DNA of 37,168 bases, taken from the NCBI GenBank assembly GCA_028101545.1, contig JAOHKZ010000021.1, positions 1-37,168 of the forward strand, read 5' to 3'. Each line of letters opens with the position of its first letter. The stretch's first letter is position 1. Of this stretch, positions 1 to 8,029 are shown piece after piece. A program made the position numbers and the translations under genes. The stretch is from Opitutales bacterium (GTDB lineage: Bacteria; Verrucomicrobiota; Verrucomicrobiia; Opitutales; Seribacteraceae). The notes below the pieces were generated by a model that saw nothing but the letters and a program-made list of their open reading frames with translations, ran no database searches and was not told the origin of the DNA.

Positions 1-2378
1 TGATAGGATGAGTTATTATTTTGACTACCGTCCAAATTAGGCATTCCCAAAATCCGACCGGATGGTGAACGAAATTTAGGCGCATAATATTCGTCTATTC
101 TTTCATCAATTGATTGTATATTCTTCTTGGTATTATCAGAACCTGCATTCATTATTGTGGGTTTAAGAAAAATAAGCAGTTCAGTTGGAGTATACTTGAT
201 TGTTTTAGGACGAAAAAACTTTTCCCCAAAATAAGGTATATCACTCAAAAGGTTATATTTTGATTCGGTAGAATCAACTTGAACCTCCTGCAGTCCTCCC
301 AAAACAATAATCTCTTCATTCCTAATGGTTACAAATGACTTAGCTTCTCTTATCTTTTTAGCAGGTAAAGATTGCCCTTGGTAAGTGTTGCTTTGTGTTT
401 CATCAAATTTTTCTGCCTTTACTTCTACTTCCATAAAGATAGAGCCTTTCGAGATTATTGTCCCGTTTTCGTCAATTAAGGGTAAGCCGATTTTTGGTTT
501 TTTAATTTCAAGGGAGGTTTTGGCAGTTATTTTCTCTGCATTTCCTGTGCTACTTGTCCCATCAGTTGAAGTGTTTCCATAATAAGTGGGAATGACAATA
601 TTTCTTTCATCTTCTATTAATATGTGAACTTCTGGGGCATTATGAGAAACCATTAGTGATGGAGTCGAAAAAATCCTCACATCATTTCGCTCAGAAGAAA
701 GAGCAAAGATTTGATCCCACCGAACCCCGGTCAATTCCCAGTCTTCCATTTGAAATGGAACGCTAGAATTTAACCCTGGGATGCCTAAAACTCCTTGAAA
801 AGTATTACGAGCAAGATTTGATTGAACACTAACTGTAGAATCATCTGCTGTACCAAGCAGCCCATCTGCACCAGGGTTGACCTCTTGTCGGGAAGCCGAA
901 GTAGGCTCACCAAACAATGAATCATTCCTAGCCCCTCTCGCGATGCTTGACCACTCTAAATTACTAAACAAAGCATCTATCCCCCGTTGATTTTGCTCAG
1001 TCAAATCAACCATTACAAAAATGGTATCAATACGAGCAAGTGGAAGGGGTTGATCCAAGGATTCAATCATTCTTCCAATTTCTTCGATATCAGCTTTTGT
1101 TCCATAAACCAAAATTGCATTACTTCGCTCATCGGCAGAAATGGTTATAAAATCGCTAAATTCATGGGAACCATCTCCCCCATCGCTAGAATTCCCAGCA
1201 GTATTTGGTTGATTTGACGTTGGAGTAACTTTTCCACCTGGAGCAGCACTTTGTGGTGGAGTATTGGCTTTATTTGCAGTCGACCGTATGTTCTTTCCTC
1301 CCTGCACCTGTTGCTTAATCCTTTGTTGGTTTTTAATTACTTCATCTAGAATGGACTGAATATCTTTGGATTCAGCATGCTGAAGTTTAAACAATTTACT
1401 GGTAGTCTTCATTTTAACCGGTGCATCAAGCGTTTCCAAAATAAATTTAATAGTCTCTAAATTTTCTTTTCTCGTAACCACAATTAGTTTTCCTGTTCTC
1501 TCGTCTGATTCAACTTGAGTGGTTCCACCTAGGAATGATTTAAAACTTCCTTCAATCATTGTCTTTAATTTACCTTCCAACTCACGAGCCCCTGCATGCA
1601 AAGTATCATGAATGTAAAAATCTGTCCCAAGATCCTCTTTGCTGATTGGGCGATCAATCGAAAGTAATAATTTTTCCATCCTCTGCAGGTTAAGCAGAGA
1701 ATCTGTTGCCAATATACTATTTGCTTTCTCAAAGACTAATAAAGTACCAACATTTGGAGTAGAAAAAGGATTTAATTGTTCACGCACCTCAACTGCAGGT
1801 GCGTACTCCAAACGAAACATCTTCACATATATTCTTTGGCTTGGTTTTATTAAAGAAGCTGGGCCATCCAACCAAATGGGAACATGTACATTCATTCCAG
1901 CAGCTGGTACCGCCTTGTAAAATCGATCGTCGATCTTGGTTACCCCTACACCATTCATCGCAAGCAAACTATCCAATGCAAGCAAAGTCTCCCTTTTTGT
2001 AAGAACGCTAAAACTGTCAAAATTAACTTTAATCTGAGGTAGATTTTGAGGCCTCAAAATATATTTCCCGGTAAGTAACTGAATCATTTCCAAAATCATA
2101 TTTGTGTCCTGATCACGCAGACGAAGTCTTTCCAAGGGTTCATCCAAACCATCGACCATGGAGAGTTCTACCGGATCTGATAATACACCCATACCAAAAC
2201 CTAAGTCATCAAAGTCCGAGCCCACTTCGGGGACAAGTTGCTCATCAGCAGAAGGACTGGGTAAACCAGGAATTTCACCCACTGGGACCTGACTTAATAA
2301 ATGGACTTGAAATCCAATAAAAAACAAAGCCGAGAGCAGGCTTGTATTGAGATTTCGAAAATATGGAATGGGTATCAT
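1..2378 (-). CDS. gspD: Type II secretion secretin GspD (C-terminus cut by window edge)
   Basis: Outer-membrane secretin that forms the exit channel of a type II secretion system. I translated about 792 residues from an ATG at 2378; an in-frame TAA lies just upstream, at the stop of the preceding gene. The N-terminus has a hydrophobic signal-like stretch (SLLSALFFIGFQVHLLS), then an acidic linker and periplasmic N-domains, including a KLIVVTRKENLETIKFIL segment typical of secretin ring-forming domains and a second SNAILVYGTKADIEEIGRMI segment. The C-terminal half has secretin-core features: FVTIRNEEIIVLGGL, LLSDIPYFGEKFFRPK and ELLIFLKPTIM. A Gly/Ser/Pro/Asn-rich linker separates the last N-domain helices. 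It is the last visible gene of the minus-strand pseudopilin operon, 18 bases after the GspM-like gene. The frame is open to base 1, so the C-terminal end is missing. A type IV pilus PilQ is less likely given the gspG-K neighbours. Confidence 0.9.
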   Translation of the reverse strand, partial: MIPIPYFRNLNTSLLSALFFIGFQVHLLSQVPVGEIPGLPSPSADEQLVPEVGSDFDDLGFGMGVLSDPVELSMVDGLDEPLERLRLRDQDTNMILEMIQLLTGKYILRPQNLPQIKVNFDSFSVLTKRETLLALDSLLAMNGVGVTKIDDRFYKAVPAAGMNVHVPIWLDGPASLIKPSQRIYVKMFRLEYAPAVEVREQLNPFSTPNVGTLLVFEKANSILATDSLLNLQRMEKLLLSIDRPISKEDLGTDFYIHDTLHAGARELEGKLKTMIEGSFKSFLGGTTQVESDERTGKLIVVTRKENLETIKFILETLDAPVKMKTTSKLFKLQHAESKDIQSILDEVIKNQQRIKQQVQGGKNIRSTANKANTPPQSAAPGGKVTPTSNQPNTAGNSSDGGDGSHEFSDFITISADERSNAILVYGTKADIEEIGRMIESLDQPLPLARIDTIFVMVDLTEQNQRGIDALFSNLEWSSIARGARNDSLFGEPTSASRQEVNPGADGLLGTADDSTVSVQSNLARNTFQGVLGIPGLNSSVPFQMEDWELTGVRWDQIFALSSERNDVRIFSTPSLMVSHNAPEVHILIEDERNIVIPTYYGNTSTDGTSSTGNAEKITAKTSLEIKKPKIGLPLIDENGTIISKGSIFMEVEVKAEKFDETQSNTYQGQSLPAKKIREAKSFVTIRNEEIIVLGGLQEVQVDSTESKYNLLSDIPYFGEKFFRPKTIKYTPTELLIFLKPTIMNAGSDNTKKNIQSIDERIDEYYAPKFRSPSGRILGMPNLDGSQNNNSSY

Positions 2379-2396
2379 AATAAATAGTTTCAAGTT

Positions 2397-2945
2397 TTAT
2401 TGATTCACGAACTCAACTGAACTGACTTCAAAAGTTGCATCATAAGTTGTCGGATCATAAGGGCGGGACTTAGGAGGATAATTAGGTTCGATCTTCACCT
2501 CGCTTAAAAACATGTAGGGACTTTCCTGACGAATTAGATCCGCAAATTCATTCACATTTTCATAGGTCGCCCGATCGAACTTTATTCTGACCTTATGCTG
2601 CGAATACCTTTCCCTCTCATCAGTTTCCAATTCCCGATAATCACGCTGGGGGAAAACCTTATCGGCTAGAGAAGAAGCACGGTTACTTAAATTCTTTTTA
2701 TCATAACTCTTGTTAGCCTGCTCCAACTTCTGAGCCTCTAAGGCTCGGTCAATCGTAGGTTTTAAATTAATTATTGTTTCATGACCCATAATCTGTTGCT
2801 CCGTTAGATCCCATTCCTGGTAAATAGAAACGCCGGCTTGAAAAAACTTGAAGAAAGAAACCAGAACAACAACCCATAAAGAAATAAGCAGCAGAGTCTG
2901 CTCACGATCATTAAGTTTAAAAAACAGTTTCTTAAATGCACTCAT
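2397..2945 (-). CDS. gspM: GspM-like type II secretion inner-membrane protein
   Basis: A 182-residue bitopic protein: a short cytoplasmic N-terminus, one membrane helix at about residues 17-35 (LLLISLWVVVLVSFFKFF), a helical segment rich in charged residues (about 45-100), and a small C-terminal alpha/beta domain. This is the layout of GspM/PilO, which pairs with GspL in the inner-membrane platform of type II secretion. Primary sequence similarity in this family is low, so the call rests mainly on layout and position: its ATG overlaps the stop of the GspL-like gene by 4 bases and the secretin gene follows 18 bases later. Length is close to typical GspM (about 160-180). Confidence 0.7.
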   Translation of the reverse strand: MSAFKKLFFKLNDREQTLLLISLWVVVLVSFFKFFQAGVSIYQEWDLTEQQIMGHETIINLKPTIDRALEAQKLEQANKSYDKKNLSNRASSLADKVFPQRDYRELETDERERYSQHKVRIKFDRATYENVNEFADLIRQESPYMFLSEVKIEPNYPPKSRPYDPTTYDATFEVSSVEFVNQ

Positions 2946-4204
2946 CCTTTGTCATAAACTTTTATTGGTTGAATAAGTTTTGGTAAAAATGCCGATTTGG
3001 AAGGATCTTCCTCAATTAACTCAAACTCTATGTCAAATGTAGTCTTTCCGCCACCACTTTTAATTTCTCGTTTTTCTTCCCCTGACCGTCCTATTCTAAT
3101 ATTACCAACCTTATTTTTCTCCAAGCTCTCTATAAAGGTATTAATCGCCTCAATCGTCTTTCCTTCTCCTTCCAACCTCACTTCATTTCTACTTTCAAAA
3201 TGAGCCATAGAAAACCAAAGATTGGGATTATCTCCTGAACCGCCACGATGAACAGCGACCCGGATTAAAGCACCAAAAGGATCAATCCCGCCAAGTTTAT
3301 TTTGGCGGAGCTTTTCAAGTAATTTCTGAGATTCTATAACCAAGGGCACTTCCTCAGCCATTCTCTGACTCAAAATTTTACGATCCTCGAGCTTCACTCC
3401 CATGATTTTGATCCCTGCAAAAGCCAAAAGCATAGCAACCATTCCTATGCTCCAAACTAAAATACCCTTCCAACGTGCCCTGGCTTGATTCCGCCTTTTT
3501 TGCTCAAACTCCTTAAAATCACGCTGTCGTAAATCACTAGACCATAATTCATCGGCGGCCAATAGAACTTCCTGGTCTAATGATAACCCCGATTCCTTTC
3601 CATCTAAGCATTCATGTTCAAATCTGAAAAACCCATCCTTGGTCCTCTCCACATCTCGGGCGACTAAGATATCCTTGGCAATTTGATAATTTTCCAAATC
3701 AAACAGGGATAGAAGTTTACCTCTAGCATCTTCAATAGATTCGTCTCCCTCATCCTCATCCAAGGGAATTGAGTAAAGTAAATCAGGAACAGATGAATCT
3801 GCCTGAAATGATGCAGCTGTTAAAGTATCTTCAAAAAGCAAAAATGCAATGGTAGGCTCAGAATACTCCACCCCAAGCAATGAAATGAATGATGGAAAAA
3901 CGCGACGAAAGATTTCAAGATTCTGCCAACCCATCTGCCGAAGTTTCGCCAAGGGTGTAGCAAAAATAAAGATCTTCCTCAGTTCTTCATCTATTTGGTA
4001 CCCCCATGCTAATTGCTCAATTGGGTAAGGAGAGAGCCCTCCTTCATTTAAAACAAATTCAGCAAAATCTTGGTATTTATCAGCCTTTAAAGAAACCGGC
4101 AGTGAAATTGAATCACAAAAAAAGTGCTCACCAGGAATTCGAAGGGTGATTTCTCTAAGTTCTCCAATAGGTAACTCGGGTGATTTTTCAAGGGTATCCG
4201 CCAT
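2942..4204 (-). CDS. gspL: GspL-like type II secretion inner-membrane protein
   Basis: A 420-residue protein with a cytoplasmic part of about 245 residues, one membrane helix at about 247-266 (ILVWSIGMVAMLLAFAGI), and a periplasmic part of about 150 residues with a helical segment followed by a ferredoxin-like domain. This matches GspL, or a fusion of PilM-like and PilN-like parts; GspL recruits the GspE ATPase to the membrane and dimerises with GspM. The cytoplasmic part starts with beta-strand-rich sequence (ITLRIPGEHFFCDSISLPV) as in actin-like GspL domains, but conserved ATPase-binding residues cannot be verified by eye. ATG start at 4204, 36 bases after gspK, and a 4-base overlap with the following gspM. 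Divergent in sequence, so the family call is partly contextual. Confidence 0.7.
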   Translation of the reverse strand: MADTLEKSPELPIGELREITLRIPGEHFFCDSISLPVSLKADKYQDFAEFVLNEGGLSPYPIEQLAWGYQIDEELRKIFIFATPLAKLRQMGWQNLEIFRRVFPSFISLLGVEYSEPTIAFLLFEDTLTAASFQADSSVPDLLYSIPLDEDEGDESIEDARGKLLSLFDLENYQIAKDILVARDVERTKDGFFRFEHECLDGKESGLSLDQEVLLAADELWSSDLRQRDFKEFEQKRRNQARARWKGILVWSIGMVAMLLAFAGIKIMGVKLEDRKILSQRMAEEVPLVIESQKLLEKLRQNKLGGIDPFGALIRVAVHRGGSGDNPNLWFSMAHFESRNEVRLEGEGKTIEAINTFIESLEKNKVGNIRIGRSGEEKREIKSGGGKTTFDIEFELIEEDPSKSAFLPKLIQPIKVYDKG

Positions 4205-4240
4205 AGAAATGGTCCTAAAAGAGTAGCACTAAAAACATCT

Positions 4241-5314
4241 TCAGTCGACCAAATTCTCGTTTTCTCGGATTGATAGAATTCTAAATGGATATCGTATCTT
4301 TGTATTTTGCTTACTTCTTGGTTTTTGAACTTTTCCCTTTCCAGCTTTTGGAGGAACCTGCATGGCGTTTCCACTTCCAAGAATTGCGTGTAATTGAAAA
4401 TTTGCTTTTCCTTTACTCACTGTGATAAGAACCCGAAAAACAGTAGCAGTTGTACTTGTGCTTATAGATCGATTATTTCTCATTTGAGCGAGTTTTGGAT
4501 CATTCATATTTTTGAAAAATGGATCCCCTGAAGCCCCGGACGGACCAGTAAGAATTTCTTCATAAAGGCTGTCATCGTCACCACATAAAAATTTAACTAA
4601 GTACGAAGAAGCCGTATTGATATTGACTGGGCCATTATGAAAAAATGAAAAACTATCACGAAAATTCTTCATATGGATGGTTTCGCTACCTGATTCTGAA
4701 TAAAATAAACCTGATTCACTAGGCTCATCTGAATCATATGCAAACCCCTTCACCATTCGAAATTCTTCAAAATTCTCTATCTTTTTACCGGGAGTAAAAT
4801 AAGGAAATTCTAAATCTTCATAAAAATCATCTTCTGCACCCTCATCTCTTTCTTCATCATCAGCATCCTGCCAATCCATAAGGGAATCATAAAAGGGTTG
4901 TCCATCGTCCTCATTAACCAAGGAATCTTCTTCGGCCCGCATAATTGAGAACAAAGAGACCAAATCCTTTTCAGAGATAGCGGATATGGGCACTTTTCCC
5001 GATTCATCAATGAGAGAGATAGACCACTGGACTGTAGAATCTAAAGGAGCAATTTCAGCATAGCCCAAAGGATCTCCCCATCCTTGAGAAGGTGCGTAAA
5101 GCGTCTTTTCAAGCATCATGAATTCATTCAAGGCACCAACAGCAACATCCAGTGCGGAATATGCATGCATTCTCAAATCATCACGTCTGTGAAATTGACT
5201 GACATGACGCAATTCTTGAACGGTTTCCTGCATCAAGCGCATACACAAGACAGAGAGCAAAACGATCAACGCTAGAATAAAAACTAAAATTGACCCCCTT
5301 TTTTTAACGAACAT
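4241..5314 (-). CDS. gspK: Minor pseudopilin GspK
   Basis: The largest minor pseudopilin (357 residues), thought to cap the pseudopilus tip with GspI and GspJ. After a short basic leader (MFVKKRG) comes the hydrophobic N-terminal helix SILVFILALIVLLSVLCM. The +5 glutamate of other pseudopilins is absent (Phe here), as is usual for GspK. Family marks are visible: DSLMDWQDADDEER at about 144-157, GAEDDFY at about 159-165 (the calcium-binding and inserted-domain region) and NINTASSYLVKFLCG at about 231-245, the conserved INTA segment. ATG start at 5314 overlaps the stop of gspJ by 1 base. The C-terminal tail after about residue 320 is basic and variable. Confidence 0.88.
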   Translation of the reverse strand: MFVKKRGSILVFILALIVLLSVLCMRLMQETVQELRHVSQFHRRDDLRMHAYSALDVAVGALNEFMMLEKTLYAPSQGWGDPLGYAEIAPLDSTVQWSISLIDESGKVPISAISEKDLVSLFSIMRAEEDSLVNEDDGQPFYDSLMDWQDADDEERDEGAEDDFYEDLEFPYFTPGKKIENFEEFRMVKGFAYDSDEPSESGLFYSESGSETIHMKNFRDSFSFFHNGPVNINTASSYLVKFLCGDDDSLYEEILTGPSGASGDPFFKNMNDPKLAQMRNNRSISTSTTATVFRVLITVSKGKANFQLHAILGSGNAMQVPPKAGKGKVQKPRSKQNTKIRYPFRILSIRENENLVD

Positions 5315-6027
5315 TAAAAGGGTTCCTCCTCAATTCCACTTGGTGCAATCCTTTTGATTGGAATGGTAATTGTACGCTCAAGGTTTTCTTCTTCCCATTT
5401 AAAAACTAGTTTTACGAAAGCGGGAATTCGATATTTCCCTGATTGAATATTTTCCTCCAAACCTTCCAAAATTTCCCATTCTTTTATATCATCAGGACCG
5501 TCATCCGCCTCTCCATAATAACAGTAAAAAACCTGACTACAAAATGGACTGATTAGGGTCTTAAAAAGATCATCTTCATCCTCAGGTTCAAGCCTGCCTT
5601 CATCATTCTTCTCCAATTCCTGAAGTTCGGAAAACCATAAAAAACTTAATCCATCGCCCTCATCGAATTGAAAATAACAATGCACCCGACTAGCTGGTCC
5701 ACCAGGCCAAACCAAAAGAGGAGGTGCTTCCCGCATGTAAAAATGAATCAAAGGATCCTCAGAGTCAGAATATCCCACCGGTCTTTGCAAATCTATAGCC
5801 TGATCCCCGGAACGATTTAAGATGGGTAAAGTAGCCTCCTCCAAAACAGCAGTCAAAAAATGAGCAACACCATTGACATGAGCATCGAAAGCATCTCGGG
5901 TTGCTGGCCTTTCAGCCCATGCCCGGGAAATGGTAATCAAAAGAGATGTTGCAGCAGTCAGAACTAACCCACCGATAGCCAAAGCAAGAAGAACCTCGAT
6001 CATGGAAAAACCCTTAATCTTCCTCAC
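5314..6027 (-). CDS. gspJ: Minor pseudopilin GspJ
   Basis: A 237-residue prepilin-like protein with a type IV N-methylation signal: leader MRKIKG, cleavage before FSMIEVLLALAIGG with Glu at +5, then a hydrophobic helix. Size and position between gspI and gspK identify it as GspJ, a minor pseudopilin of the tip complex. The body is rich in acidic and aromatic residues (for example FSELQELEKNDEGRLEPEDE), and an SGKYRIPAFVKLVFKWEEE strand near the C-terminus resembles the end of GspJ proteins. The start is GTG at 6027, overlapping the gspI stop by 4 bases (GTGA), so translation is probably coupled. Confidence 0.85.
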   Translation of the reverse strand: MRKIKGFSMIEVLLALAIGGLVLTAATSLLITISRAWAERPATRDAFDAHVNGVAHFLTAVLEEATLPILNRSGDQAIDLQRPVGYSDSEDPLIHFYMREAPPLLVWPGGPASRVHCYFQFDEGDGLSFLWFSELQELEKNDEGRLEPEDEDDLFKTLISPFCSQVFYCYYGEADDGPDDIKEWEILEGLEENIQSGKYRIPAFVKLVFKWEEENLERTITIPIKRIAPSGIEEEPF

Positions 6028-6521
6028 TGACGCCTCCTCTGTTCCTGAATTTCCCTGATTTTGTCTCTTTTGTCTTCCAAAAGCCTAGTTCTTTCACTCG
6101 AAAAATCTCCATTCTTACCCCATGTGGGTCGAAAAAGATACATTTTAGAAACTCGTTCCCCACCCTCAATACCAAGTTCATCATTACCTTCATATTCAAG
6201 CGTTAGAGTAACATGATAAACATCTAAAACATCAGACATCTCGACTTCAGTTTCCCATCTTACCTCCCCCATAGACAAGGATTGTATATCACCTCCATCT
6301 TTTATTTTTTCATAATCCGGTTCCTTAAAAATTTCACCTCTTACCCATAGTAAATCCTGCTCCATCTCCCTCGTATCCTTCATTACACGGATCGTACGTG
6401 CAGCAACAAATGCTCCATCAACAAGGTAAACGGCAGATAACCCAAACAAGGCCAAAGCAATTAAAACTTCGATCAACATAAACCCACGATTTCCATTAAT
6501 TGGCACTCGTAATCTCATCAT
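6024..6521 (-). CDS. gspI: Minor pseudopilin GspI
   Basis: A 165-residue pseudopilin with leader MMRLRVPINGNRG and mature start FMLIEVLIALALFGLSAVYL, including Glu at +5. GspI nucleates the GspI-J-K tip complex of the pseudopilus. The soluble part includes GEVRWETEVEMSDVLDVYHV, the conserved WxxxV strand seen in GspI, and a C-terminal YLFRPTW strand. The ATG at 6521 overlaps the gspH stop by 4 bases; a second ATG one codon later is also possible. The final 35 residues are charged and probably disordered. Length is slightly above the usual 120-140. Confidence 0.85.
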   Translation of the reverse strand: MMRLRVPINGNRGFMLIEVLIALALFGLSAVYLVDGAFVAARTIRVMKDTREMEQDLLWVRGEIFKEPDYEKIKDGGDIQSLSMGEVRWETEVEMSDVLDVYHVTLTLEYEGNDELGIEGGERVSKMYLFRPTWGKNGDFSSERTRLLEDKRDKIREIQEQRRRQ

Positions 6522-7057
6522 TCCTTGCTCTTTAAAACATAACCAGAAAAAGGATCAAAATCCATCACCTGTTTATTATCCCTAAAATTAATCTCGACCG
6601 AGAAAGGCACGCTGCATCCGGAATGAAAGAAGACTCTGTTCAAGAGCAGATCCTGTTCATCATATTTAGAATTTCCTCCATCCTCTCCGGCTAACGGACC
6701 AGTGGCAAAAAAGGACACTTTGGGCAAAAGAGAGTCATCGTTCTGTAATTCTTTATCTAATTGTTTATAAACTCGGTGCTCGGATAATATTTGACCAAAA
6801 GAATCTGTAACCTGAAAGGTTGCGTTTTCTTCAAAATAACTCAGATACGCAGCTCTTTTGCTTTCGCTTGCATGGTAAACTGCGTCAAGTACTGCTTTTT
6901 TTAAGACCCTATCTGGCGGTTCAAAATTGCTCCCTTTTATAAATGCTCCAGCATTCCCTGCTACAATTCCAACAAGTACCGCAACCAAGGCGAGAACAAG
7001 CAACACTTCAATAAGGCTGAAGGCACGCTTTCGGTACGCCTCATGTACCTTATTCAA
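6518..7057 (-). CDS. gspH: Minor pseudopilin GspH
   Basis: A prepilin-like protein with hydrophobic N-terminus FSLIEVLLVLALVAVLVGIV after a basic leader (HEAYRKRA). Position between gspG and gspI and a size of about 180 residues identify it as GspH, the minor pseudopilin linking the tip to the shaft. The residue before the cleavage site is Ala rather than the near-invariant Gly (codon GCC). No ATG is available. The chosen start is TTG at 7057, which follows the gspG stop by 1 base and gives a leader of about 12 residues; a TTG at 7084, overlapping gspG by 26 bases, is the alternative. The C-terminal half is beta-rich (VPFSVEINFRDNKQVMDFDP), as in GspH. Confidence 0.8.
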   Translation of the reverse strand: MNKVHEAYRKRAFSLIEVLLVLALVAVLVGIVAGNAGAFIKGSNFEPPDRVLKKAVLDAVYHASESKRAAYLSYFEENATFQVTDSFGQILSEHRVYKQLDKELQNDDSLLPKVSFFATGPLAGEDGGNSKYDEQDLLLNRVFFHSGCSVPFSVEINFRDNKQVMDFDPFSGYVLKSKE

Positions 7058-7058
7058 A

Positions 7059-7478
7059 TTATTTCCCGGTATCCCAATTTCCAATTATTGTGCCATCAGG
7101 CGCGGTGGTCGAAATATCAAAGCTTCCTGGGTTATTAGTTCCTGGATATTGATAAACATAATCTTTGCCCCATGGGTCCTGAAGATCAGAAGAGCGTTTA
7201 ACGAACGGTGGTGTACCAGCAGGAGGGGTTTTTAAATCATTTAAGCTTTTGGGATATTCTCCAACCAGGGCAAAATAACTAGTCACATATGCCTCTCCAG
7301 TACTATTAACCCAAGTTTGGGCAGCTTTCACTTTCCCTCCTCCAAAAATCTCTCCTAAGTTTGACATGGCCAATCCAGCAACAATGCCAATCAAAGCCAA
7401 AACAATTAAGATTTCAACTAGGGTGAAACCCTTTTGCTTGCGAATAGAATGAGAAAGGTTTTGTGATGAAATTTTCAT
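7059..7478 (-). CDS. gspG: Major pseudopilin GspG
   Basis: A 139-residue major pseudopilin, building block of the periplasmic pseudopilus that drives substrates through the secretin. It has leader MKISSQNLSHSIRKQKG, mature N-terminus FTLVEILIVLALIGIVAGLA with Glu at +5, and the GspG-specific C-terminal region DLQDPWGKDYVYQYPG followed by GSFDISTTAPDG, the DPWG and calcium-loop region of the family. The second conserved helix carries YFALVGEYPKSLNDLKTPP. ATG start at 7478. It is the first gene of the minus-strand operon, so the promoter should lie in 7479-7595, shared divergently with nuoA. Confidence 0.92.
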   Translation of the reverse strand: MKISSQNLSHSIRKQKGFTLVEILIVLALIGIVAGLAMSNLGEIFGGGKVKAAQTWVNSTGEAYVTSYFALVGEYPKSLNDLKTPPAGTPPFVKRSSDLQDPWGKDYVYQYPGTNNPGSFDISTTAPDGTIIGNWDTGK

Positions 7479-7512
7479 ACTTAGAATTTAATTGATGGAA
7501 AGTGCATTTGGC

Positions 7513-7542
7513 AAGCCTCTTGAAATAAATCTCAAAAGGCTT
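7513..7542. promoter_or_regulatory. Imperfect inverted repeat in the gspG-nuoA divergent gap
   Basis: Arms AAGCCTCTTG (7513-7522) and CAAAAGGCTT (7533-7542) are complementary except at one position, with a 10-base A/T-rich spacer. It lies between two divergently transcribed genes, 35 bases from the gspG start and 54 from nuoA. No T-run follows on either strand, so it is more likely an operator or mRNA leader hairpin than a terminator. I found no convincing -35/-10 pair beside it. Confidence 0.3.
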
Positions 7543-7595
7543 CCTTTAGTCGGAATATACTTGCCTCCAAGCCAATTACATACAAATCATAATGT

Positions 7596-7970
7596 ATGAC
7601 ACTTTTAGACTATTTACCTGTTCTTATCCAAATTCTTTTGGCTATCGGAATGGGCTTTGGTATTCTTTTTGCCAGTCATCTATTTGGACAAAAGGCAACT
7701 GCAGGAAAAATTAAAGATTCCCCCTATGAATGTGGATTAGCATCTGAGTCGAAAGGGGAAACACGATATTCTGTTAAATTTTACATCACTGCGATGCTTT
7801 TTATATTATTTGATATTGATGTAGTCTTTCTTATCCCATGGGTGCTGACGCATCGCGATTTAGTTGCAGCAGGTATTCCTATTCTAGGCCCCATGCTCTT
7901 CTTTACATTTGTGCTCGTTGCAGGCTTGATTTACGAATTGAAAAGTGGTGCTCTTGAGTGGGAGAAGTAA
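7596..7970 (+). CDS. nuoA: NADH-quinone oxidoreductase subunit A
   Basis: A 124-residue membrane subunit of respiratory complex I (NADH to quinone, proton pumping). Three membrane helices are visible at about residues 8-30, 64-86 and 94-116. Family motifs are present: DSPYECGLAS after helix 1, with the conserved Cys of the quinone-site loop, and RYSVKFYITAMLFILFDIDV with VFLIPW in helix 2, where acidic residues take part in energy coupling. ATG start at 7596. No nuoB-N genes follow: the next gene is an unrelated three-domain protein, so the rest of complex I must be encoded elsewhere. It is divergent from the type II secretion operon. Confidence 0.92.
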   Translation: MTLLDYLPVLIQILLAIGMGFGILFASHLFGQKATAGKIKDSPYECGLASESKGETRYSVKFYITAMLFILFDIDVVFLIPWVLTHRDLVAAGIPILGPMLFFTFVLVAGLIYELKSGALEWEK

Positions 7971-8029
7971 TAAAATACACTCTATTACACAAACGGGTTA
8001 TTTACTCGTTTATTTTCACACGATAAGAG

